From: CAZQFV01 sp964592645
Lineage (GTDB): Bacteria; Chloroflexota; Chloroflexia; DTKN01
Length of the DNA stretch: 64,000 bases
Assembly: GCA_964592645.1 (NCBI GenBank)
Contig: CAZQFV010000002.1
Coordinates: 178,747-242,746 of the forward strand
Reading direction: 5' to 3'
Position 1 is the first letter of the stretch; each line of letters begins with the position of its first letter. Below are positions 28,301 to 35,371 of this stretch, piece by piece. The notes beneath the pieces were generated by a model that did not search any database, was not told where the DNA came from, and worked only from the letters and a program-made list of their open reading frames with translations. A program made the position numbers and the translations under genes.

Positions 28301-28739
28301 CCGGACAGGCCGGCCGCCCTAGCAGTGTGTCCAGGGCCCGGTGGACGGCGGGGGTGGTGATCAGGTGGTAGTCGTCGAGCAGGAGGAGCCAGTCTTGGCG
28401 GGACGACCGGCTGACCTGGTGGAACAGGAGTTCCAGCGCATAGCCGAGGGGGCCTTGGGGGTCGAGTTCGGGGGAGAGAAACTCCGACAGGGCGGCCCGC
28501 AGGCCGGCCTGCAGGTGGGCGGGGTCGTTGTCGGCCTCGTCGAGGGTGTACCAGAAGCAGGGGCCGGCCGACGGGTGTCCGAGGAGCCATTCGCGGAGCA
28601 GCGTGGTCTTGCCGTAGCCGGCCGGGGCTACGACTAGGAAGAGCCGGCAGCCCCGGCGCAGGCCCTCGTTGAGCCGCCGCGTCAGGCGCGGGCGGGCTAA
28701 CAGGGGAGCCGGCGTCTTCACCGTTCCGTGGTCGACCAT
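25338..28739 (-). CDS. large MalT-type ATPase regulator with C-terminal SARP/BTAD domain
   Basis: The 1,133-residue protein begins like MalT: PAGYGKTTLL (Walker A, near residue 43) and LLLLDDYH (Walker B). A TPR-rich middle (residues about 350-800) is followed by HEAT-like repeats (residues about 810-880: VRQEAGRLLVAIG, VQERVIGLLGAIGDE). The C-terminus (about 890-1130) is a SARP winged helix (LGGFEVCRGE, RRKTRLLLLYLL, SAVSELRHIL) plus a BTAD domain. It probably binds DNA through this C-terminal part, replacing the LuxR helix-turn-helix of MalT. A signal-sensing role through the TPRs is inferred. It lies upstream of the secreted-protein island on the same strand and may control it. Confidence 0.85.
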   Translation of the reverse strand: MVDHGTVKTPAPLLARPRLTRRLNEGLRRGCRLFLVVAPAGYGKTTLLREWLLGHPSAGPCFWYTLDEADNDPAHLQAGLRAALSEFLSPELDPQGPLGYALELLFHQVSRSSRQDWLLLLDDYHLITTPAVHRALDTLLGRPACPVRLVLATRGQPPLAAIARQRVEGRLLELDETDLRLTPEEIQEFLAGSGLPLGKKELRQIAERTEGWPVAVALLRQAARRQVAPDLVDLLRRIGEERPLFDYLAGQVLDRQPAELQAFLRRTALLPYLSAELGNAFLGRTDAGAVLDGLERSHLFIAPLGERPGRCYRYHTLFQDLLRRSLEQVEGGEALAGWHRRAAAALLANLTGAPGPQQEDDRAAAIEHLLAAREWTAAVEQIEALVETLDFGALPRLEPWLERLPAGLVAGRPRLLLAWGRLRERQGRWPEAYDLLAQAERACRPDESQERAAALRWQAWVRFRQDRYTEAIALCRSALDHLPGIVPDPAAGELAAEDIPVDPALAGELAGIYNVLANCYSNQGDLEKARRCFFASLQLYRRLGNREREALLLHNLAAGIYLPQGRLRETTETERTSLHILDDLHSYRVCFPLITLGQAYLQSGELETARAVLERLLRLADAYQDTPRRAYALFLLGHLHREQGDRAGARRFYEEAHPLAHHLQDRFVLLEVHRGLALLALDEGDLREARRQGQAALDLARQSRDALQGRALYTLGRVLDAGGEAPQVESHFREALEIAAAAGGYLDQATLHLALADLCRREGRDEEAQAHLGQALALSQEQGYDFLFTGPERRRALPLLVAALVQNTEVRQEAGRLLVAIGPDAVEPLLALLGQAPLEVQERVIGLLGAIGDERAGPALSRLGQDRRLQGSAQEALARIAAAPRPPLRIRALGGFEVCRGEVPIPAQVWQRRKTRLLLLYLLSRRHPVPADEVLEALWPDLSPEAAGQALNSAVSELRHILEPYLARGMASRYLERDEETLAWRRDSAFWYDAEDLEQAVRAGGETARRALELYRGDFLPEEPYVDWVLRERERLRGLYLNALTDWLEERVQAGEWREGIELARRVLAQEPWLEEVWRALMFCYDCLGRRSEALQAYQECVRALREELAVAPAPETTALYEQIKGAGGVAAG

Positions 28740-28780
28740 GGACCGAGTCCTTCATGCCTGTTTGCAGGACGGTTGGCGCC

Positions 28781-28809
28781 ATTATACCCTACAAGGCGGG
28801 GGAGGGCAA
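28781..28809 (-). promoter_or_regulatory. promoter for the MalT/BTAD regulator
   Basis: On the minus strand TTGCCC (28809-28804) and TATAAT (28786-28781) are 17 bases apart, about 40 bases before the ATG at 28739. The remaining 170 bases up to the tsaE promoter show no gene. Confidence 0.65.
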
Positions 28810-28979
28810 CAGGGAAGGGCCGGTGAGCGTTTCACGCTGAGGACATGCCCCTGTAGAAAAAGATGCTGAAAAATAGCCTGCGGGCTTTGTAGAAAGCTGA
28901 AAAACGGGGCCAACTGCCGCGGCGCAGGTGTACCTGGGCGTGTTCGGGAAGATTTCCGCTAACGCTTTCCGGGCCGCAC

Positions 28980-29008
28980 TTGAAGGTGGACCGACCTTGT
29001 GTTACAAT
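28980..29008 (+). promoter_or_regulatory. promoter for tsaE
   Basis: TTGAAG at 28980-28985 and TACAAT at 29003-29008, spaced by 17 bases, 29 bases before the chosen tsaE start. Confidence 0.6.
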
Positions 29009-29037
29009 GGGGGCGATCCGTGCAGATGGAGTGGGCG

Positions 29038-29553
29038 ATGCCAGGTCAGGAACCGCTGGGCCCGCACATGCTCGATTTTGTCAGCCATAGCGCCACGCAG
29101 ACTCACCGGCTCGGCGTGCGGCTGGGCCGCCTGCTGCGGGCCGGCGATGTGCTCCTGCTGACGGGGGAGTACGGGGCCGGCAAGACCACCTTCGCCCAGG
29201 GCCTGGCCGAGGGGCTGGGGGTGGGCGGCCCGGTCACCAGCCCCAGTTTCACCCTGATCTGGGAGTACCGTGGCGCAGCGGGGGGCGACGCCCTCTGCTT
29301 CTATCACATCGACCTCTACCGGATCCGCAGCGCCGAGGAAGCCCTGGCCCTGGACTTGGAAGGGTATTTCTTCGGCCGCGGCGTGTGCGCCGTAGAGTGG
29401 GCCGATCGCTTTCCCGACATCATGCCGGAGGAACGGCTGTTAATCCACCTGGCTTTCCTGAGCGAGACGAAGCGCGTGGTGCGCATGACGCCCGTGGGCC
29501 GGCGATATGAGGAGCTCGTCGAGGCGTTCAAGGAGAGCGCTTTTGGATGTTAG
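29038..29553 (+). CDS. tsaE: tRNA t6A37 biosynthesis ATPase TsaE
   Basis: This 171-residue protein is TsaE, the P-loop ATPase that works with TsaB and TsaD to add threonylcarbamoyl to A37 of ANN-decoding tRNAs. Walker A is GEYGAGKTTF near residue 45, followed by the family pattern VTSPSFTLIWEY and YHIDLYRI, then VEWADRFPD. The ATG at 29038 lies 7 bases after ggag; in-frame ATGs at 28999 and 29026 are less likely because the first overlaps the promoter. tsaB follows 49 bases downstream, separated by a short word-repeat tract. Confidence 0.9.
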   Translation: MPGQEPLGPHMLDFVSHSATQTHRLGVRLGRLLRAGDVLLLTGEYGAGKTTFAQGLAEGLGVGGPVTSPSFTLIWEYRGAAGGDALCFYHIDLYRIRSAEEALALDLEGYFFGRGVCAVEWADRFPDIMPEERLLIHLAFLSETKRVVRMTPVGRRYEELVEAFKESAFGC

Positions 29554-29602
29554 GGGAGGGAGCGGAGAGCAGAGAGCTGAGAATTGGGGATTGAGAACGG
29601 CG

Positions 29603-30307
29603 ATGATCCTGGCAATCGATACCTCGACGACGGAGACCTCCAGCCTGGCCCTCTACGATGGCGAAGCCCTGCTGGCCGAAATGACCTGGCAGACCCGCGA
29701 TAGCACGGCCCAGGTCTTGCCGATGGTCCGCCAGGCGCTGGCGCTGCTGCGCCGGGGGCCGGCCGACCTGGTGGCCATCGCCGTAGCCCTGGGGCCTGGT
29801 TCCTTCAACGGCCTGCGCGTCGGCCTCAGCCTGGGCAAGGGACTGTCCTACGCTCTGGGGCTGCCCATCTTCGGCTTGCCCACGCCCGAGATCGTGGCCT
29901 ACCCGTTTTCCGCCCTGGTCCTGCCGGTCTGCACGCTGCTCCGGGCCGGCCGCGACCGAGTCATCTGCGCCACCTTCCAGACCCGCTACGGCCGCTGGCA
30001 GCGCATCGGCGAGACACGCAACCTCAGCCTGGAGGAGGTCTGCCGGGAGACCGAGCGGACCACCGTCTTCTGCGGCGAGATCGATGCCGAGATGTCCGCC
30101 GTCCTGCGGGAAGTCCTCGGACAGCGCGCCCTGCTGGCCTCGCCGGCCCTCGCCGCCCGCCGCGCCGGGTACCTGGCAGAGATGGCCTGGAAGCGGCTGC
30201 AGGAGGATCCCCAGGGAGACGATCTGGACTTGCTGCAGCCCATCTACCTTACGCGCCCCCGGATCGGTGGGACGCCGCCCGTGGACGTGAACCAGGAGGA
30301 GGCGTGA
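29603..30307 (+). CDS. tsaB: tRNA t6A37 biosynthesis protein TsaB
   Basis: The 234-residue protein has the ASKHA fold start MILAIDTSTTETSLAL-type sequence and the TsaB signature ALGPGSFNGLRVGLSLGKGL near residue 70. TsaB has no catalytic role of its own but scaffolds the TsaD-TsaE complex. The ATG at 29603 is the natural start. Its stop overlaps the GTG start of the next gene (GTGA), coupling it to the FHA genes. tsaD is not in the window. Confidence 0.88.
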   Translation: MILAIDTSTTETSSLALYDGEALLAEMTWQTRDSTAQVLPMVRQALALLRRGPADLVAIAVALGPGSFNGLRVGLSLGKGLSYALGLPIFGLPTPEIVAYPFSALVLPVCTLLRAGRDRVICATFQTRYGRWQRIGETRNLSLEEVCRETERTTVFCGEIDAEMSAVLREVLGQRALLASPALAARRAGYLAEMAWKRLQEDPQGDDLDLLQPIYLTRPRIGGTPPVDVNQEEA

Positions 30308-31041
30308 ACGCCCTGGCTCGTTTCGAGGAGTTTGTCGAGGAGCTGTTGGAGGGCTCGCTCACCCAGCTGCTGCGCAGCCCCGTCCAGCCGGCCGAGATCG
30401 CCAAGCGCTTGGAGCGGGCCATGGAGCTGGGCCAGCGCGCCGCCGTGGACAAGATCCTCGTCCCCACACACTATACCGTCGGCCTGCATCCCGACGACTA
30501 TGCCGCCCTGGAACCGGCGCGCGGCGTCCTGGAGCGCGAGATGGCCCGCTTTATCGTCGAGCGGGCCCGCGAGCGGGGCTTCTCCTTGCTGGTCCGGCCA
30601 CAAGTGACCATGGCCGTGCAGGCCGGCGCTCGCCGGCACCAGGTGCGGGTGGCGGCCGAGCTGCAGGATACGGCCGAGGAGGAGCAGACGAGCGAGCTGG
30701 AGTACACGGCGGCGTTGGGGCCGGGGGGGGGCCAGCCCGTCCCGCCGGCCCGTCTGCAATTTCTCGACCCCAGCGGCCGCCCCTGCGAGGTCCTCCTGGA
30801 CCGGTCCCAGGTGGCCATCGGCCGGGCCCGCGACAACGATGTCATCCTCGACGATCCGCGCGTCTCGCGGCACCACGCGCGCATCGTCGTTCGGTTTGGC
30901 CAGTTCGTCGTCTTGGACCTGGGTAGCACCTACGGGACGGCCCTGAACGGGCAACGTGTGCAGGAGTGCGCCCTGCGCTCCGGCGACGCCCTGTCGTTCG
31001 GCGGGGTGGAGGTCTATTTCGAGGAGCCCCGAGGTGTTTGA
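30304..31041 (+). CDS. FhaA-like protein: DUF3662 domain plus FHA domain
   Basis: Residues about 1-100 match the N-terminal domain found in actinobacterial FhaA (FEEFVEELLEG, RLERAMELGQR, HYTVGLHPDDY). Residues about 160-240 form an FHA domain that binds phosphothreonine, with IGRARDNDV, SRHHARI and LDLGSTYGT. Such proteins read Ser/Thr kinase signals, often at the cell wall or division site. The GTG start at 30304 overlaps the tsaB stop. No kinase gene lies beside it in this window. Confidence 0.88.
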   Translation: MNALARFEEFVEELLEGSLTQLLRSPVQPAEIAKRLERAMELGQRAAVDKILVPTHYTVGLHPDDYAALEPARGVLEREMARFIVERARERGFSLLVRPQVTMAVQAGARRHQVRVAAELQDTAEEEQTSELEYTAALGPGGGQPVPPARLQFLDPSGRPCEVLLDRSQVAIGRARDNDVILDDPRVSRHHARIVVRFGQFVVLDLGSTYGTALNGQRVQECALRSGDALSFGGVEVYFEEPRGV

Positions 31042-31480
31042 CAACCTGACGTTTGAGGCGCAGTTGCTGCTGCTGCGCGGCGCGGTGCTCGTCGTGCTGT
31101 ATCTCTTTATCGCCCTGGCCCTGATGGTGGTGGGGGGCGACCTGCGCCGCGCCGCGGCCGGTCCGCGCCGGACCCAGCGCAGCGACCTGGGCCGGCTCAT
31201 CCTGGCGGACCCCGGCCCGACCGGTCTGGAGGCGGGCAAGAGCTTTCCCCTGGCCGAGGTCTCGGCGATCGGGCGGTCCCTGCGCAATGTCGTGGCCATC
31301 GACGACGAGTTCCTGTCGGCAGAACACGCCATCCTCACCTGGCGCGAGGGCCGCTGGTGGCTGGAGGACCTGGGCAGCAAAAACGGCACGTTCCTGAACG
31401 GCGTCCGCGTGGCCCGGGCCGTCCCCGTGAGCCGCGGGGATAGCATCGAGGTGGGGCGCGTGGCGCTACGGTTGGAGTAG
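31034..31480 (+). CDS. FhaB-like membrane-anchored FHA protein
   Basis: This 148-residue protein starts at a GTG (31034) that overlaps the preceding FHA gene by 8 bases. One transmembrane helix (residues about 14-34: AVLVVLYLFIALALMVV) is followed by a linker and a full FHA domain (IGRSLRN, SAEHAIL, LEDLGSKNGTFLNG). The layout matches FhaB of actinobacteria, a phosphopeptide-binding membrane protein linked to PknB-type kinases. The FHA pair together suggests phosphothreonine signalling at the envelope. Confidence 0.88.
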   Translation: MFDNLTFEAQLLLLRGAVLVVLYLFIALALMVVGGDLRRAAAGPRRTQRSDLGRLILADPGPTGLEAGKSFPLAEVSAIGRSLRNVVAIDDEFLSAEHAILTWREGRWWLEDLGSKNGTFLNGVRVARAVPVSRGDSIEVGRVALRLE

Positions 31481-31583
31481 GGCGAGCAAAGCCCGGCAGG
31501 GGGCCGATTCCTGCGCCGTGCCGGATCGAGGCCGGTTGGCAAAAGCGCTCGGCGGCCCTTGGCCTACTCTGGGGCGAAAACAG

Positions 31584-31612
31584 TTGTCTTTGCCGCAGTC
31601 TTGTGTTACACT
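31584..31612 (+). promoter_or_regulatory. promoter for the glutaredoxin-like gene
   Basis: TTGTCT at 31584-31589 and TACACT at 31607-31612 with a 17-base spacer, 32 bases before the ATG at 31645. Confidence 0.6.
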
Positions 31613-31644
31613 GATCGCAAGTCGATCGAGGAGGTTGCAGACGC

Positions 31645-31890
31645 ATGGCGGAAACACAGCTCGTCGTTTACGGCACTACATGGTGCGGGGCCACCCGGCG
31701 CTGCCGGTCGACGCTCGAATCCTGCGGGATTGCCTACCGCTGGGTGGACATCGACCAGGACAGCGAGGCCGGCCGTTTTGTGGAACAGGTCAATCGCGGC
31801 TATCGCAGCGTGCCGACGATTGTCTTCCCCGACGGGTCGATCCTGGTGGAGCCGTCGGATGAGCAGTTGCGGAGGAAACTGGGGCGCTGA
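31645..31890 (+). CDS. glutaredoxin-like protein with a CGAT active site
   Basis: The 81-residue protein has a thioredoxin fold: VVYGTTWCGATRRC at the N-terminus, the cis-Pro loop SVPTIVFPDG near residue 59, and a short C-terminal helix. In glutaredoxins and mycoredoxins the motif is CxxC or CxxS; here it is C-G-A-T with another Cys four residues later (TRRC), so it is probably monothiol or uses the off-site Cys. Substrate unknown. It follows a clear promoter and precedes the coiled-coil protein by 57 bases. Confidence 0.75.
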   Translation: MAETQLVVYGTTWCGATRRCRSTLESCGIAYRWVDIDQDSEAGRFVEQVNRGYRSVPTIVFPDGSILVEPSDEQLRRKLGR

Positions 31891-31947
31891 GCGGCGCCCG
31901 ACGCGGTAATTGTTTGGCATGCGAACTAGCAGAGACGAGGAGGGCAC

Positions 31948-33114
31948 ATGGCCAGCGGAAAAGGTTTCGGCGGATCTCAGAAGGGCGGATCGGGCGTGGG
32001 CTCGCAGCTCGGCAAAGGGCTGGGGTCGTCGATGTCCTCGCAGACTCCCTCCGGGTCGCCCCCCGGCCCGGACCCGGCGCTGGAGGAACGGCAGCGCCTG
32101 GCGGAGCGGGCCAACTCGTTGAGCGGCCGGCTGACGCGGGTGCGCAGCGACGCCACGCTGGGCGACCTGCGAGGGTCGCTGGGGCGGCTGGATACGCTCC
32201 TGAACAACTTGCCGGCCGCCCTGGACGAGGTGCGCAAGGGGGGCTATCTGTACAAGGGCTACCTAGAGAAAAAGATCGAGGTGCTGCGGGAGCAGTGGCA
32301 GGGGCTGCGGGCGCGCGTCGACAGCGAGGCCGCGCAGCAGGGCCGCATGCTCTCCATGGAGGCCGACCAGCTCCAGCAGCGCCTGTCGATGATGGGCGGC
32401 AACCTGGTGGCCGCCACCCTGGATGCCCTGGAGCGCGACATTGCCTCCCTGGAGGGCAAGGTGCAGAGCGTGGCCGGCACCCTGCGGAACCTCTACAACA
32501 CCATCGAACAGAACGGCCAACAGACCGAGCGCCAGATCAAGGCGGCCAAGCAGTTGCTGCAGCACATCGCCACGGCCACCTTCCAACTCCGCCAGGGGGA
32601 GAACCCTGTGGAGGAGGTCGAGGCCCAGTACCTGGTGGATGGCGATAACGGCCCCAAGGGCTTCCTCTTCCTCACCGATCAGCGGCTCATCTTTGAGCAG
32701 AACGAGAACGTGGCCACCAAAAAGTTCCTGTTCATCACCACCGCCAGCGAGCGCGTCCAGAAGAAGCTGTGGGAGGTGCCTGTCGGTGGGGTGGCGCAGG
32801 CCCGGCCCAGCGAAAAGGGCGCGCTGATGTTCAAGAAAGAGATCCTGGAGCTCGAGATGAGCGGGGCCGATATCGCCCGGGCTACCCTCAAGCTGGGCGC
32901 CGACTCCGAAAGCTGGGCGGCGCTGATCGGACGGGTGCGCGGCGGCGATATCGCCGCGGAAAAGGTGGGGGCAACGGCGGCCGCGGCCGAGGTGCAGGCC
33001 ACGCCGGCCAACGTGCCCACCAAGTGCCCCACCTGCGCCGCGCAGCTCCCCGAGCTGATGCGCGGGCAGACCAGCCTGAGGTGCGACTACTGCGGAACTA
33101 TCGTGCGGGTGTAG
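31948..33114 (+). CDS. coiled-coil protein with GRAM-like domain and C-terminal zinc ribbon
   Basis: No family name can be given for this 388-residue protein. It starts with a Gly/Ser-rich stretch, then long alpha-helical coiled-coil segments (residues about 45-220, rich in Leu, Gln and Arg). A beta-rich block follows at about 225-330 that resembles GRAM or bacterial PH domains (GFLFLTDQRLIFEQ). A linker leads to a zinc ribbon, KCPTCAAQ...RCDYCGT, at the end. No signal peptide is seen. It may bind a membrane or a protein partner in the cytoplasm. The ATG at 31948 follows gaggagggc. A 19-bp hairpin just after the stop ends the gene. Confidence 0.7.
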   Translation: MASGKGFGGSQKGGSGVGSQLGKGLGSSMSSQTPSGSPPGPDPALEERQRLAERANSLSGRLTRVRSDATLGDLRGSLGRLDTLLNNLPAALDEVRKGGYLYKGYLEKKIEVLREQWQGLRARVDSEAAQQGRMLSMEADQLQQRLSMMGGNLVAATLDALERDIASLEGKVQSVAGTLRNLYNTIEQNGQQTERQIKAAKQLLQHIATATFQLRQGENPVEEVEAQYLVDGDNGPKGFLFLTDQRLIFEQNENVATKKFLFITTASERVQKKLWEVPVGGVAQARPSEKGALMFKKEILELEMSGADIARATLKLGADSESWAALIGRVRGGDIAAEKVGATAAAAEVQATPANVPTKCPTCAAQLPELMRGQTSLRCDYCGTIVRV

Positions 33115-33127
33115 AGGCCGGAAGCAG

Positions 33128-33167
33128 GAAGCAAGAAGCAGGAGGCTTGCCTCCTGCTTCTTGCTTC
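33128..33167. terminator. bidirectional terminator hairpin
   Basis: A perfect 19-bp stem with a two-base loop: 33128-33146 pairs with 33149-33167. It sits between the stop of the zinc-ribbon gene and that of the convergent CCA-transferase gene and touches the latter's stop codon. The sequence is made of the word agcaagaagcagg, related to the tract at 11155. Confidence 0.7.
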
Positions 33168-34606
33168 TATTCCAACCGTGCTCGGGCCCAGGAGACCGCC
33201 TCCTCCCGCGAGCGGATCTCCCCGGCGGCCTGGGCCTCGCGGATACCTTCGAGCAGATCGCCCACCAGCGGGCCGGGCTGCAGGCCGAGGATCTGCAGCA
33301 ACTCGTGGCCGTCGACCAGGCGCGGCGGGTCCAGGACCTCGCCTGGGCGCTCCTGGCGCAGGGTGAGGATCCAGTTCACGCGGCTCACGCGGTAGCGCCA
33401 CCAGGCGAGGTCCAGGTGGGGGCCGGCCCCGGCCAGGTCGTCGGCCAGCGAGAGGAGCAGGATGCCCACGGCGCTGTCGCCGGACTGGCGATGCATGCGG
33501 TAGACCAGGCGCCGCGTGGCCTCCTCGGAAGCCCAATCGCGAAAGGCGGCGCTTTGGGCCAGCGCCTGCGCCTCGCGCGTGCTGAGGCGCAGGCGCCGCG
33601 CGGTCTCTGCGGCGGCAGCCGACGGTCCCGGGGCCTTGGAGCGCAGCAGGGCGGCGACCTTTAGCAAGACGCGGCGCGAGCGCTCCGCCAGCCGTTCATC
33701 CAGGTAGCGGCGCAGATGGGCGGCGTAGGGTAGGTCGAGCTGGAGATCGGGGTGGGCCTGCAAGGCGGCCGGCCGCCGGTATTTCGGGGCAGCGGCAGGG
33801 GGAGGGGGAGCTTCGCCCGGGGCAGGCGGGCAGTTCCGGTTCAGGCAATCATAGATCCACTCCAGGCAGCAGACTGTCTCCCAGAGATGGGCCTGCTCCA
33901 CCGCGCCGCGCGCCGCTACCTCCGGCAGCACGCGGGGCAGCAGCTCCAGGTCGGCTAGCAGGGGCAGGTAGGGCGCGGCGTGCGGGCAGGCCAACAGGCG
34001 GGCCAGTTCGTCGCGGATGCGCTCCCAGGAGACGTTGGCCAGTAGGCCGGCGGTCTGGCGGATCCAGACAGCGGTCCGCGGGGCGATGGTAAAGCCCAGC
34101 TCGCCGGCGAAGCGCACGGCGCGCATCGTCCGCAGCGGGTCGTTTAGGAAGGACTGCCGTGAGACGGCGGCCAGCCGGCCGGCCCGCAGGTCGCGCCGAC
34201 CTCCGTGGGGATCGATGACCTCCGGTGCCGCTCCCTCCCCGCGGAGCGCGCGGCCAAAGGCCGCCGGGGCCATGGCTATGGCGTTGATCGTCAGGTCGCG
34301 CGCTGCCAGGTCGGCCGCCAGGTCGGGCCCGCGCATACGGGCCAAGTCGATGGTGCTGTTCTCGGCCCCATCGGACCCGCGCAGGACGACGCGGGCGATG
34401 CCGTTCTCCTCGTCGAGCAGGACGAAGGCCGCCCGGAAGGCCCGGGCCACGCCGCGGGCCAGGGCCACGGCGTCGCCGGCCACGACCAAGTCCAGGTCGT
34501 GCAGCGGACGGCCGAGCAGTAGGTCGCGCACGCAGCCGCCGACGAAATAAGATTCCGGCGCGTCCGCCAGGAACTCCTGGAGTTGGTCGACGATCAGGCG
34601 GATCAT
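33167..34606 (-). CDS. tRNA nucleotidyltransferase / poly(A) polymerase family
   Basis: The 479-residue protein has the class II nucleotidyltransferase head: FVGGCVRDLLLGRPLHDLDL (metal Asp pair), RDLTINAIAM, and DPLRTMRAVRFAGELGF. This head adds CCA, C or A to tRNA ends. The C-terminal half (residues about 220-479) is long, poorly conserved and includes an Ala/Pro-rich insert, so I cannot tell CCA from A-adding specificity. The ATG at 34606 overlaps the queH stop (ATGA); longer starts would overlap more. Part of the minus-strand group ruvB-queH-cca. Confidence 0.82.
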   Translation of the reverse strand: MIRLIVDQLQEFLADAPESYFVGGCVRDLLLGRPLHDLDLVVAGDAVALARGVARAFRAAFVLLDEENGIARVVLRGSDGAENSTIDLARMRGPDLAADLAARDLTINAIAMAPAAFGRALRGEGAAPEVIDPHGGRRDLRAGRLAAVSRQSFLNDPLRTMRAVRFAGELGFTIAPRTAVWIRQTAGLLANVSWERIRDELARLLACPHAAPYLPLLADLELLPRVLPEVAARGAVEQAHLWETVCCLEWIYDCLNRNCPPAPGEAPPPPAAAPKYRRPAALQAHPDLQLDLPYAAHLRRYLDERLAERSRRVLLKVAALLRSKAPGPSAAAAETARRLRLSTREAQALAQSAAFRDWASEEATRRLVYRMHRQSGDSAVGILLLSLADDLAGAGPHLDLAWWRYRVSRVNWILTLRQERPGEVLDPPRLVDGHELLQILGLQPGPLVGDLLEGIREAQAAGEIRSREEAVSWARARLE

Positions 34607-35349
34607 GGGTGGGGTGGGCATCGCCGCCGCTCCCATTCGCTGTACAGACAGCCGCAGTAGTCTTGCAGGTATAGCCCGTGTTCCCGCGCCTGGCGGCCGC
34701 GCTCGCCGTAGCCGCGGCGGAAGCGCTCGTAGTAAAAGGGCACGCCGGCCGCCGCCCCGACCTCTTCTCCGATCTCGCGCAGCGCGGCCTCGTCCTGGTG
34801 CGGGCTGATCAGGAGGGTTGTGGAAAAGGCGTCGAACCCGCCTTCGCGGGCGGCCTGGGCCGTGCGCTCCAGGCGCAGGCGATAGCAGATGCGGCAGCGT
34901 TCACGAAAGGCCTCGTGGCCGGCCACGGCGCGCAGGAAGGCCACCAGGTCGTAGCCCTCCGCCGTTTGCAGCGCAAGCTCCGCGGCGGCGGCGAAGCGGA
35001 CCATGGCCTCCCGGCGCCGCTCGTGCTCGGAAAAGGGGTGGATGTTGGGGTTGTACCAAAAGGCGGTGACGGCGAACTCTTCCTGGCGCAGTTTCCGGGT
35101 GGGGTAGGCGGCGCAGGGGCCGCAGCAGGCGTGCAAAAGCAGGCGCCGCCCGCGGCCGGCCGGCGGAAGAGGCTCGGGCGGGTCCGGCCGTTGCACCTCG
35201 CGGCGCAGCCGGATCGTCAGGGGGGCTGAGGAGAGGAGCTCGGCTGCGCCCTCTTCGACCAGCTTCCGAGCCCGCTCGGGCGAGGTGGGCGAGAGCGGCC
35301 GGCCGGCGGCGTCGAGCACGATAGCGCGGTCTGCGAGCGGTGCGGACAT
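34603..35349 (-). CDS. queH: epoxyqueuosine reductase QueH with an N-terminal RRXRR-like domain
   Basis: Residues about 70-248 are QueH, which reduces epoxyqueuosine to queuosine in tRNA: LLLHACCGPCAAY, NPNIHPFSEHERR, CRICYRLRLERT and YCGCLYSEW supply the four-Cys iron-sulfur site. Residues about 8-50 form an extra domain, VLDAAGRPLSPTSPERARKL and PLTIRL, that resembles the RRXRR segment found in IscB and related proteins. Ordinary QueH proteins are about 200 residues and lack it. It might bind RNA. ATG at 35349; 22 bases after ruvB; overlaps the CCA gene. Confidence 0.85.
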   Translation of the reverse strand: MSAPLADRAIVLDAAGRPLSPTSPERARKLVEEGAAELLSSAPLTIRLRREVQRPDPPEPLPPAGRGRRLLLHACCGPCAAYPTRKLRQEEFAVTAFWYNPNIHPFSEHERRREAMVRFAAAAELALQTAEGYDLVAFLRAVAGHEAFRERCRICYRLRLERTAQAAREGGFDAFSTTLLISPHQDEAALREIGEEVGAAAGVPFYYERFRRGYGERGRQAREHGLYLQDYCGCLYSEWERRRCPPHP

Positions 35350-35371
35350 GGAAAGCCCCCTCGAACTGCCC

